Positions 1-5,722 of a stretch of 8,175 bases of DNA are shown one piece after another (within the stretch, counting starts at the first letter, position 1; the number at the start of each line of letters is the position of its first letter). The position numbers and the translations under genes were made by a program. The stretch is from Nitrosomonadales bacterium. Its GTDB lineage: Bacteria > Pseudomonadota > Gammaproteobacteria > Burkholderiales > Gallionellaceae. The notes under the pieces were generated by a model, which saw nothing but the letters and a program-made list of their open reading frames with translations, was not told the DNA's origin and made no database searches. The DNA lies in NCBI GenBank assembly GCA_003235435.1, contig QJWF01000054.1, forward strand, positions 1 to 8,175. The letters run 5' to 3'.

Positions 1-636
1 ATCGCTACCGCGGTGACGGCTTCCCGGCAGGTGCTGGAAGAGGCCATCGAATGGGGCGCGGACGCGATTCTTGTGCATCACGGTTATTTCTGGCGCAATG
101 AGGATGCTACCATCGTCGGCGTCAGGAAAAAACGCATCGCACGGTTGTTGCGTAGCGACATCAGTTTGCTAGCTTACCACCTGCCGCTCGATGCGCATGC
201 CGAACTGGGCAACAACGCACAGCTCGGGAAGTTACTTGGGTTGGTGGAACAGGGCAGGTTCGGTGAGCAGGATATTGCATGCCGGGGCACGCTGGAACAA
301 CCACAAGGTCTTGCCAAGTTTGCGTTGCAGCTTGAGCATGACTTGCGGCGTAAACCGCAAGTCATCGGTGAAGGAGGCAAGATGATCAGCAAGGTGGCAT
401 GGTGCAGCGGAGGCGCCCAAGGCTATTTCGAGGCGGCCATAGCTGAGGGTGTGGATGCTTATATCACCGGGGAGATTTCAGAGCAGAACTTTCATCTGGC
501 CAACGAAACCGGCGTGGCCTTCATCGCAGCAGGGCACCATGCCACCGAACGCCTCGGCATCCGCGCGCTGGGCGAACATCTGGCCATGCATTTCGGTTTA
601 GAGCATCGATTTTTCGATCAGGATAATCCGGTATAA
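1..636 (+). CDS. Nif3/DUF34-family dinuclear metal center protein (YbgI-like), 5'-truncated
   Basis: This is the C-terminal 211 residues of a Nif3-like (DUF34, E. coli YbgI-type) protein; the reading frame is open from base 1, so the true start lies left of the window. Visible metal ligands are HH-G at fragment residues 26-28, Asp64 in the YHLPLD motif, and His179/Glu183 in the GHHATE motif. The 38-residue spacing from the first His to the Asp equals that between YbgI His63 and Asp101, so about 37 residues are missing and the full protein would be near 248 residues, the usual length. The family forms hexameric rings with a two-metal site; its reaction is unsettled (GTP cyclohydrolase I-like or metal-chaperone roles have been proposed). 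Family assignment is secure, cellular role is not. A GTG at 13 is internal to the conserved domain and is not a credible start. The gene ends in TAA at 634-636. Confidence 0.93.
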   Translation: MATAVTASRQVLEEAIEWGADAILVHHGYFWRNEDATIVGVRKKRIARLLRSDISLLAYHLPLDAHAELGNNAQLGKLLGLVEQGRFGEQDIACRGTLEQPQGLAKFALQLEHDLRRKPQVIGEGGKMISKVAWCSGGAQGYFEAAIAEGVDAYITGEISEQNFHLANETGVAFIAAGHHATERLGIRALGEHLAMHFGLEHRFFDQDNPV

Positions 637-662
637 CGCCTTTTTCCGGTTTATTTGTAATT

Positions 663-686
663 GTGTGCGAACCATGTTGCGCACAC
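663..686. repeat. Inverted repeat downstream of the Nif3 gene
   Basis: The arms GTGTGCG (663-669) and CGCACAC (680-686) are perfectly complementary. An inner AAC/GTT (670-672 and 676-678) can extend the stem past one bulged G, leaving a 3-nt loop. It lies 27 nt after the Nif3 stop. Lack of a following T tract on either strand argues against a simple intrinsic terminator; it could be a transcript 3'-end stabiliser, a factor-dependent terminator element or a protein-binding site. The function is inferred only. Confidence 0.5.
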
Positions 687-855
687 TCAAAGTTCCTTCT
701 GCCCTTTGTGCCACAGTAGAAACCATTACTTTCGTGGTTGTATTCCAGCGGCGCGTTGAAATAATTACATCTCCTGAATGGTTCCCTTGACGTCGGCCCG
801 CGAAAATTCGGATTCCAGTTCCGGCGTTGCACGTGAGACTGTGTGCCGGCGTGAG

Positions 856-881
856 GAAACTATGCTGTACAGTTTCTACAG
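856..881. repeat. Nested inverted repeats in the convergent intergenic region
   Basis: GAAACT (856-861) pairs with AGTTTC (871-876) across a 9-nt spacer. The spacer overlaps an 8-bp palindrome CTGTACAG (865-872), and CTGTA (865-869) is also complementary to TACAG (877-881). The site lies about 70 nt beyond the stop of the minus-strand gene. Such nested symmetry can be an operator or alternative RNA stems, but short matches like this also occur by chance. Confidence 0.3.
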
Positions 882-952
882 GCGCGTTGCAAACTCCTCA
901 TTTCACTCCCCCGTGAGGCCACTGCTGATTTTATGAATAACAATACCGTTAA

Positions 953-1588
953 TTATCTTATACGCTTGCTGCGCAGCCGATTCAGCGAAATTGCAATGCT
1001 GCGCGGTGCTGCTTGAAGTGCGGAATTGGCTTGTTCCAGCAAGTCGCGCCGTTCTATCAGGAAGGGTTTCAGGATTTCTTCCGCGTCATCCAGCAGTTTG
1101 TCGGTTTGCAGCGAGAAACGCATCAGGAAGTCGCGGCTGCGCGGATAGAGCTTTGTCCACTGCCAGGCCAGAAAATTTTCATTGGCCTTGAATCTGGCGT
1201 TCTGCAGCGATACCTTCAATCTCGCCACGTCAGGAAGCCCAAGTTGCTCCGGAGCAGGGGCGGTGCTCCACATCAGCCCGAAATAAATCCGCCATACACC
1301 GCCAAGGTATTGTTGCTCTGCCATCGGGCGCAGACAAAGCGGCTGTTCTGCTCTCGGGGTGCAATACAGTCCGACCAGTATGTCCGGTGCATTCCTGTCT
1401 TCGGTTGGCTCAGCTTTCCAAGACAGGCATTCTTGTTCGATTAGCGTGTTGATTCGATGCAGTAGTTCCTGCCAGAAGACATTGTTCATCTGCGCGCGGA
1501 TGCGGTCCATCTGCTCGGCGACAGAGAGACCCAGCGGCAGATTTTCTTTTTTTGCAAAAAAATCCAATACTGCCTGCTCTTCATTCAT
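953..1588 (-). CDS. Hypothetical soluble protein, 211 residues
   Basis: I do not recognise this protein. It is 211 residues long with no signal peptide and no membrane segment, so it is probably cytoplasmic. It is rich in Glu, Gln, Leu and Trp. The central part (about residues 97-108) has an aromatic WRIYFGLMW segment, and another aromatic patch, WQWTKLYPR, lies near 142-150. Residues 153-195 look like amphipathic helices, and the C-terminus is basic (RLRSKRIR). Three cysteines are scattered without a metal-binding motif. The ATG at 1588-1586 is preceded by a weak GAGA about 7 nt upstream, and TAA is at 955-953. It is chosen over plus-strand frames in the same region because it is the longest and has the most protein-like composition. 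It is transcribed divergently from the act operon, sharing the 1589-1893 region, which could mean co-regulation, but its sequence gives no direct link to respiration. Confidence 0.72.
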   Translation of the reverse strand: MNEEQAVLDFFAKKENLPLGLSVAEQMDRIRAQMNNVFWQELLHRINTLIEQECLSWKAEPTEDRNAPDILVGLYCTPRAEQPLCLRPMAEQQYLGGVWRIYFGLMWSTAPAPEQLGLPDVARLKVSLQNARFKANENFLAWQWTKLYPRSRDFLMRFSLQTDKLLDDAEEILKPFLIERRDLLEQANSALQAAPRSIAISLNRLRSKRIR

Positions 1589-1621
1589 GGTGTCTCATAT
1601 CGATGTTCAAGTTTATAAAGT

Positions 1622-1659
1622 GCATATAAGCAATTGCTGTAATTCCATGCGGCATATAA
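1622..1659. repeat. Spaced direct repeat flanking a short palindrome
   Basis: GCATATAA occurs at 1622-1629 and again at 1652-1659, exactly 30 bp apart (about three helical turns). Between them is the perfect 10-bp palindrome AGCAATTGCT (1629-1638). It lies 34-71 bp upstream of the minus-strand start codon and 41 bp upstream of the proposed act -35 box, a fitting place for an activator or repressor. The repeat is seen directly; a regulatory role is inference. Confidence 0.4.
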
Positions 1660-1699
1660 CTTTTTCCCTTGGTTTTGGGCTAAACAATGATAAACAGTG

Positions 1700-1728
1700 T
1701 TGACTTTATTTTTCAGACTAGACATTAT
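1700..1728 (+). promoter_or_regulatory. Predicted sigma70-type promoter of the act operon
   Basis: TTGACT at 1700-1705 matches the -35 consensus at five of six bases. It is followed by a 17-nt spacer and CATTAT at 1723-1728, which keeps the key A at position two and T at position six of the -10 box. Transcription would begin near 1735, giving a leader of about 160 nt before the actA start at 1894. A second, weaker -10-like TAAAAT at 1812-1817 lacks a good -35. This is a prediction from sequence alone. Confidence 0.5.
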
Positions 1729-1782
1729 TCGTCCGTGTAGCCGTGCCGAGCTCATTCAGGCGGAAACTAAAACAATAACAGA

Positions 1783-1796
1783 ATAATAATTATTAT
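1783..1796. promoter_or_regulatory. 14-bp perfect AT palindrome, possible operator
   Basis: ATAATAATTATTAT reads the same on both strands and lies about 50 bp downstream of the predicted transcription start and about 100 bp before actA. Its NATAAT-type half-sites resemble the hexamers of Fur boxes, but match to the full 19-bp Fur consensus is only partial. It could be an operator for an iron- or redox-responsive repressor, or simply low-complexity AT sequence. Confidence 0.3.
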
Positions 1797-1838
1797 CGCG
1801 GCACACCGCATTAAAATAATCCGTTTTATCTGTTCAAT

Positions 1839-1861
1839 CATGCCTGTGAGAATCCGGCATG
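1839..1861 (+). repeat. Leader hairpin upstream of actA
   Basis: CATGCC (1839-1844) pairs with GGCATG (1856-1861) around an 11-nt loop, 17 nt before the GGGGGAG ribosome site of actA. It could affect translation or mRNA stability of the leader. It also spans the upstream in-frame ATG at 1840, which would be partly hidden in the stem, in agreement with the downstream start at 1894. Confidence 0.35.
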
Positions 1862-1878
1862 GGATCGTTTGTTTGCCG

Positions 1879-1885
1879 GGGGGAG
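1879..1885 (+). promoter_or_regulatory. Ribosome binding site deciding the actA start
   Basis: GGGGGAG lies 8 nt before the ATG at 1894. The upstream in-frame ATG at 1840 has no purine-rich site, and using it would put 18 residues ahead of the signal peptide. Confidence 0.7.
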
Positions 1886-1893
1886 TCCTTACG

Positions 1894-2574
1894 ATGCACC
1901 GTTTCTTACGAATAACCGTCTTACTGACGGGATTGTTTGCTGCTTTCAGCATTTATGCAGCCGAGTCCCAGCAGTCCGTGCCAATGACCGAGGATAGTTT
2001 AGGTCCTCTCGTAGAGCAACCCATCGAATTTCCCCATAATCGTCATGCTGGTGATGCCGACAAGGGCGGCATGCAGATCAATTGCATGTATTGCCATACC
2101 TACGCCAGACGCAGTGCAGTGGCCGGGATTCCTCCGCTGCAGAAATGCATCGGTTGCCACCAGAGCATCGAATCAGTGCGCGAGACGCCGCGCATAAAAA
2201 AGCTGTTCGAATACTGGGAGGCGAAGAAAGCTGTTCCCTGGAAGAAGGTGCACGATCTTCCGGATTTTGTCCGCTTCAATCACGAGCGCCACATCAAGCG
2301 TTTCATTGAACAGCAAAACCGTCCATTTCAGGAAGTATGCGGTTATTGCCACGGAAACGTGAAAGAAATGACCGTCGCGCGCCGCAGCAAGGGTTTGACC
2401 ATGGGCTGGTGTGCCAGTTGCCATCAGAAGGATCATACGGTGGTAGCGGAAGGAGGTACTCCGATCGGCACCCAGGCTTACTGGTATACCTTCTATAAAC
2501 CGGAGGTGGAGGATGCCTCGGCTGGCGTACTCAAGGCGAAAGGCCCGAATGATTGCTGGCGTTGCCATAAATAA
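1894..2574 (+). CDS. actA: ActA, pentaheme c-type cytochrome subunit of Alternative Complex III
   Basis: The 226-residue protein starts with a signal peptide or N-terminal anchor (R3, R6, hydrophobic 7-21, possible cleavage after Ala22 or Ala23) and carries five CXXCH heme c motifs: C64-H68, C85-H89, C149-H153, C173-H177 and C221-H225, the last at the extreme C-terminus. FPHNRH (46-51) and FNHERH (128-133) supply the F-x-H-x-x-H histidines typical as distal heme ligands in this cytochrome c7-like family. An MGWC motif (170-173) precedes the fourth heme. Five hemes and this size fit ActA, the periplasmic multiheme subunit that passes electrons out of the complex; the related Qrc complex also has a multiheme subunit, but the downstream DUF3341 and monoheme genes favour ACIII. 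It is the first gene of the act operon; the 40-nt gap to actB1 contains only a ribosome site. Confidence 0.92.
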   Translation: MHRFLRITVLLTGLFAAFSIYAAESQQSVPMTEDSLGPLVEQPIEFPHNRHAGDADKGGMQINCMYCHTYARRSAVAGIPPLQKCIGCHQSIESVRETPRIKKLFEYWEAKKAVPWKKVHDLPDFVRFNHERHIKRFIEQQNRPFQEVCGYCHGNVKEMTVARRSKGLTMGWCASCHQKDHTVVAEGGTPIGTQAYWYTFYKPEVEDASAGVLKAKGPNDCWRCHK

Positions 2575-2602
2575 GCGGGTACAGCTTTAACAAGAATTTT
2601 CC

Positions 2603-2609
2603 AGAGAGG
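2603..2609 (+). promoter_or_regulatory. Ribosome binding site of actB1
   Basis: AGAGAGG precedes three successive possible in-frame starts: TTG at 2612, ATG at 2615 and ATG at 2618, with gaps of 2, 5 and 8 nt. TTG is too close and a poor initiator. Either ATG is plausible, and the choice changes the protein by one residue. Confidence 0.6.
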
Positions 2610-2614
2610 TTTTG

Positions 2615-4813
2615 ATGATGGATAGTGGTTTTGATCGGCGTGATTTTCTGAAGGTGATGGGCTGGAGTGGCGCCGCAGTTGCGTTGAGCGGTTGCGGTAA
2701 CACTTCCATCGAGGACGGCAAGGAAACCCTGGTCTCCTATGTGGAGGCTGTCGACTATCAGATTCCGGGTGTCGGGGTATATTACAATTCCTCATGCGCC
2801 CAATGCGATGCCGGTTGCAGCATCAATGGCAAAGTACGCGAAGGCCGCGTGTTGAAGCTGGAAGGCAATCCCGCATCAGCGATCAATCGCGGCAAGATGT
2901 GCGGGTTGGGTCAGGCAGGCGTGCAGCATCATTACAATCCTGATCGTCTGCGCGAGCCATTGCTGAGAAACGGAGGTAGTGGAGAGACCATCACCTGGGA
3001 AAAAGCCTATGCGCTGATCTCCGAAAAACTCAAAGGGGTGAGTGGGGAAGAGATCGCTTTTCTGAGCGGCGTGGTGAGCGGCCATCTCAAAGTGTTGCTG
3101 GGCAACTATCTGTCCAGCCTTGGAAGCAAGAATCATTTTGTGTATGAAGCGCTTGCGCCTGGTGTGGTGCGCGCTGCAAACAAAAAGGCCTACGGCGTTG
3201 AAATGCCGCGCTATAACATTAGCAAAGCCAAGGTGGTGCTGTCTTTCGGCGCCGACTTTCTCGGCGCATGGGTGTCGCCTGTGCATTTCTCCCAGCAATA
3301 TGCCCAGTTCCGCAAGGGTGTGGATGGACAACGCGGCGTGTTGATCCAGGTGGAACCGAAAATGACATTGACCGGCGCCAATGCAGATCGCTGGGTGCCC
3401 ATACGCCCGGGTACAGAAGGCATCCTGGCGCTGGGTATCATCAACGCGCTCGGTATCGCCACAGGCGATATCGCAGCTGCGGTAAAAGGCTACGACAAAG
3501 CGCGTGTCAGCAAAGAAACTGGCGTCCCGCCCGGACACATCGACAAGATTGCAGCCATTCTGAAATTGCGCTCGCCGAGTCTGGTGCTGGCTGGAGGTGC
3601 CGCGGAAGGATACGCGCATGGATCGCAGAACGCCGCAGCGATCAATTTGCTCAACCATGTGCTGGGCAATGTCGGCAAGACTGTTGAGGCATCGGCTGCC
3701 GTTCCGTTTCCTCAAATGGCACCGGCAAAAGGCAATACTGCTGCACTCAAGTCGCTGAATGACGGATTGGCAGAAGGCAAGTACAAAGTTCTGTTCAATT
3801 ACGCAGCCAATCCCGTGTTCACTGCGCCGGGAGCGATGAAATTCAAGGACAATATGGCGAAGGCGGGTTTCAAAGTGGCATTCGCCCACTATATGGATGA
3901 GACTGCATTGCAGGCCGATTTGGTTCTGCCTCTGGAATCAGCTTTGGAAGACTGGGGCACACAGGTTCCAGAATACATGGCGGAAGGTGCGCAGATCAAC
4001 ATACTGCAGCCGCTTATGGAAAATGTGCATCCCAATACCCGGAGCATAGGCGACATATTGCTTGCTTTGCTGAAGCAGAGCCGCGCGGAAGAGTACAAGA
4101 ATTACGAAGATTTTTATGCCTACCTTCGCTCGGCGCTTGTTCAGAACAAGGCTGCATTAGGCGGCCATGCCATGGATGAGGATGCTTTCTGGAACGAAAC
4201 GCTGACCAAGGGCATCATCAAGCTGGTGGGCACGACTGCTGCGTTGTCCGGCAAGGCCGGTATATCGGGCTTGAAGCTGCCTGCCCCGGCTGAAATAGAC
4301 GAACAATATCCATTGCAACTGATCCCCAGCGTCAACATCAGCCTGCGCGATGGCCGCCATACCAATCAACCATGGTTGCAGGAATCACCCGACCCGCTGA
4401 CCACCATCGTTTGGGATTCCTGGATGGAGATCCATCCCAAGAAGGCCGCGGAACTCGGGATTGTGGAGGGCGATATCGTTGAAATCACTTCCAGGATAGG
4501 TTCTATAAAGACACAAGCCTATCTGTTTCCCGGAATACACCCGGATGCGATCTCCGTTCCGATCGGGCAGGGCCACGAGGCAATGGGCCGTTATGCCAAG
4601 GGTTACGGCGTAAACCCGTTGAAGATCATGGATGCGGTGTTCGACAGGGAAACTGGCGAACTGGCGATGCATGAAACCCGCGTAAAGGTCAGCAAGACCG
4701 GACAGCGTGTCATAGTCGTCAAGGATGAAAGTGCCGCAGGTGCCAAGCAGATTCGCGAGAAGATTGCCGGGCGCGTATATACGGATAATGTAGATCTTAC
4801 GAAGGAGGTTTGA
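2615..4813 (+). CDS. actB1: ActB1, molybdopterin-oxidoreductase-like Tat lipoprotein subunit of Alternative Complex III
   Basis: This 732-residue protein belongs to the complex iron-sulfur molybdoenzyme superfamily and matches the N-terminal half of fused ActB. The N-terminus has a twin-arginine motif (RRDFLK, 8-13) followed by lipobox LSGC (24-27), so a folded, lipid-anchored periplasmic protein is expected. C61, C64, C68 and C96 form an intact CX2CX3CX27C [4Fe-4S] site. Around HFVYEALAPGVVR (174-186), where catalytic relatives place the Mo-ligating Cys/Ser/SeCys, I see no clear ligand, which fits the known absence of molybdenum in ACIII. GADFL at 212-216 and the C-terminal dinucleotide-binding-like domain (about 583-655) are family features. 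Its role is probably structural or in electron transfer. It stops with TGA at 4811-4813, in the same frame as actB2, which starts 3 nt later. A distant alternative is QrcB, but the operon context supports ActB. Confidence 0.9.
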   Translation: MMDSGFDRRDFLKVMGWSGAAVALSGCGNTSIEDGKETLVSYVEAVDYQIPGVGVYYNSSCAQCDAGCSINGKVREGRVLKLEGNPASAINRGKMCGLGQAGVQHHYNPDRLREPLLRNGGSGETITWEKAYALISEKLKGVSGEEIAFLSGVVSGHLKVLLGNYLSSLGSKNHFVYEALAPGVVRAANKKAYGVEMPRYNISKAKVVLSFGADFLGAWVSPVHFSQQYAQFRKGVDGQRGVLIQVEPKMTLTGANADRWVPIRPGTEGILALGIINALGIATGDIAAAVKGYDKARVSKETGVPPGHIDKIAAILKLRSPSLVLAGGAAEGYAHGSQNAAAINLLNHVLGNVGKTVEASAAVPFPQMAPAKGNTAALKSLNDGLAEGKYKVLFNYAANPVFTAPGAMKFKDNMAKAGFKVAFAHYMDETALQADLVLPLESALEDWGTQVPEYMAEGAQINILQPLMENVHPNTRSIGDILLALLKQSRAEEYKNYEDFYAYLRSALVQNKAALGGHAMDEDAFWNETLTKGIIKLVGTTAALSGKAGISGLKLPAPAEIDEQYPLQLIPSVNISLRDGRHTNQPWLQESPDPLTTIVWDSWMEIHPKKAAELGIVEGDIVEITSRIGSIKTQAYLFPGIHPDAISVPIGQGHEAMGRYAKGYGVNPLKIMDAVFDRETGELAMHETRVKVSKTGQRVIVVKDESAAGAKQIREKIAGRVYTDNVDLTKEV
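4802..4808 (+). promoter_or_regulatory. Perfect Shine-Dalgarno for actB2 inside the end of actB1
   Basis: AAGGAGG lies within the last codons of actB1, 8 nt before the actB2 ATG at 4817. This strong site indicates that actB2 is translated as a separate protein, probably by ribosomes reinitiating after the actB1 TGA, and argues against the split being a recent mutation or sequencing error. Confidence 0.8.
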
Positions 4814-4816
4814 GGT

Positions 4817-5686
4817 ATGTCGATCAGCAATCTATTGGAGAATTGGTCCAAATTCCGTCATACCCACCCGGTCGACGACAAGCCGCATGACCCATACAAA
4901 TGGGCGATGAGCATCGACCTGGATGCCTGCTCCGGTTGCAACGCCTGCAGCGTGGCCTGTTATGCGGAGAACAATTTGCCGGTGGTGGGCAAGGAAAAAT
5001 ACGCGCATGGCCAGGTAATGCACTGGATGCGCATAGAGCATTACTGGGATGAGGATGTCGGCGAAGAAGGGGGGAGGGAATTTCCGGATCAGGGCGCACA
5101 ATTCCTGCCGATGATGTGCCAGCAGTGTGAAGCAGCGCCATGCGAAACGGTATGCCCGGTGGGCGCGACCAACCATACGGAGGACGGACTGAACTCGCAG
5201 ATCTACAATCGCTGCATAGGCTCGCGTTATTGCTCGGCCAACTGTCCGTACAAAGTCCGATACTTCAACTGGTTCAATTATCCGACCACGGATAATGTCT
5301 GGCCGGCCGAGATGGTCCAGCAACTGAATCCGGATGTGACGGTGCGTGGCAAGGGTGTGATGGAAAAATGCACTTTCTGTGTGCAGCGTTTGCGTGCCGC
5401 GGAAGTGACTGCAAAAAGCGAGGGCCGTTTGGTTCACGATGGCGAGGTGCAAACCGCCTGTCAGCAAGCCTGTCCAACCAGTGCCATTTCATTCGGAAAC
5501 CTGGTTGATCAGGAATCCAGGGTGCACAGGCAATGGCGTGCCCAGCAGGTTGAACTCGACAAGGACAAGCAGGCCAAGGATGACCACGAGGAACCCAGCG
5601 AGTTGCGCGGCTACCGCATCCTGGAAAACATGCGCCCCTATCCTTCGGTGATGTATCTGGAGCGTGTCCGTGAAAGTGCAATCTAG
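4817..5686 (+). CDS. actB2: ActB2, four-cluster iron-sulfur subunit of Alternative Complex III
   Basis: This 289-residue ferredoxin-like protein resembles the electron-transfer subunits of DMSO reductase-type enzymes and the C-terminal half of fused ActB. It has four cysteine groups: C38-C41-C44-C48, C101-C104-C109-C113, C133-C139-C143, and C185-C188 with C215-C219. In the third group the usual second cysteine is Ser136 (CIGSRYC), leaving three cysteines, so a [3Fe-4S] cluster is expected; three [4Fe-4S] plus one [3Fe-4S] is the set known for ACIII. The clusters would form a wire between the quinol site in ActC and the hemes of ActA. It has no signal peptide of its own, so export probably relies on the Tat signal of ActB1 (hitchhiking). 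Residues from about 240 to 265 are highly charged (KDKQAKDDHEEP). It sits 3 nt after actB1 and 36 nt before actC, with TAG at 5684-5686. Confidence 0.93.
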   Translation: MSISNLLENWSKFRHTHPVDDKPHDPYKWAMSIDLDACSGCNACSVACYAENNLPVVGKEKYAHGQVMHWMRIEHYWDEDVGEEGGREFPDQGAQFLPMMCQQCEAAPCETVCPVGATNHTEDGLNSQIYNRCIGSRYCSANCPYKVRYFNWFNYPTTDNVWPAEMVQQLNPDVTVRGKGVMEKCTFCVQRLRAAEVTAKSEGRLVHDGEVQTACQQACPTSAISFGNLVDQESRVHRQWRAQQVELDKDKQAKDDHEEPSELRGYRILENMRPYPSVMYLERVRESAI

Positions 5687-5722
5687 ACAAACAAATTACT
5701 GTAATTTCTTTAGGAAATAACA

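Larger units (their letters stand above)
637..952. other. Intergenic stretch without a convincing gene
   Basis: These 316 bases lie between the 3' ends of the Nif3 gene and the minus-strand gene, so they form a convergent intergenic region. I find no ORF with a believable start and ribosome site. The open frame on the minus strand at 521-832 overlaps the Nif3 coding end and has a biased, arginine/cysteine-rich translation. Two short inverted repeats are present (listed separately), but neither is followed by a T run on either strand, so no standard intrinsic terminator is visible for either gene. Confidence 0.6.
1589..1893. other. Divergent intergenic/regulatory region upstream of the act operon
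   Basis: These 305 bases separate the start of the minus-strand gene from actA. They are AT-richer than the flanking genes. They contain a plausible plus-strand sigma70-type promoter, an 8-bp direct repeat spaced 30 bp around a 10-bp palindrome, a 14-bp AT palindrome, and a small hairpin just before the actA ribosome site. I could not find a convincing -35/-10 pair for the minus-strand gene; a TATAAA (minus strand, 1617-1612) is a possible -10 without a good -35. Two overlapping small open frames here (1359-1703 plus and 1767-1952 minus) are not believable genes. Confidence 0.65.

Noticed and set aside
521..832. 103-residue minus-strand open frame across the end of the Nif3 gene
   Set aside because: It overlaps conserved Nif3 coding sequence, has an atypical composition and no clear ribosome site.
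752..889. GGCGCGTTG occurring twice in the convergent intergenic region
   Set aside because: It is a short 9-base match without further similarity around it and is easily due to chance.
1013..1444. 143-residue plus-strand open frame opposite the hypothetical gene
   Set aside because: The minus-strand frame is longer and more protein-like; this one looks like its reverse-complement shadow.
1840..1893. Upstream ATG extending actA by 18 residues
   Set aside because: No ribosome site precedes 1840, the extension would displace the signal peptide from the N-terminus, and GGGGGAG is well placed for the ATG at 1894.
2876..3889. 337-residue open frame on the minus strand inside actB1
   Set aside because: It lies wholly antisense to a strongly supported coding region, has a histidine/arginine/cysteine-rich translation without a recognisable domain, and is explained by the codon bias of actB1.
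4811..4813. Selenocysteine at the TGA between actB1 and actB2
   Set aside because: No obvious SECIS-like hairpin directly follows, the position is a domain junction and not a catalytic site, and a strong ribosome site supports ordinary termination and reinitiation.
4832..5467. 211-residue minus-strand open frame opposite actB2
   Set aside because: It is antisense to the conserved cysteine clusters of actB2, and its translation resembles no protein.
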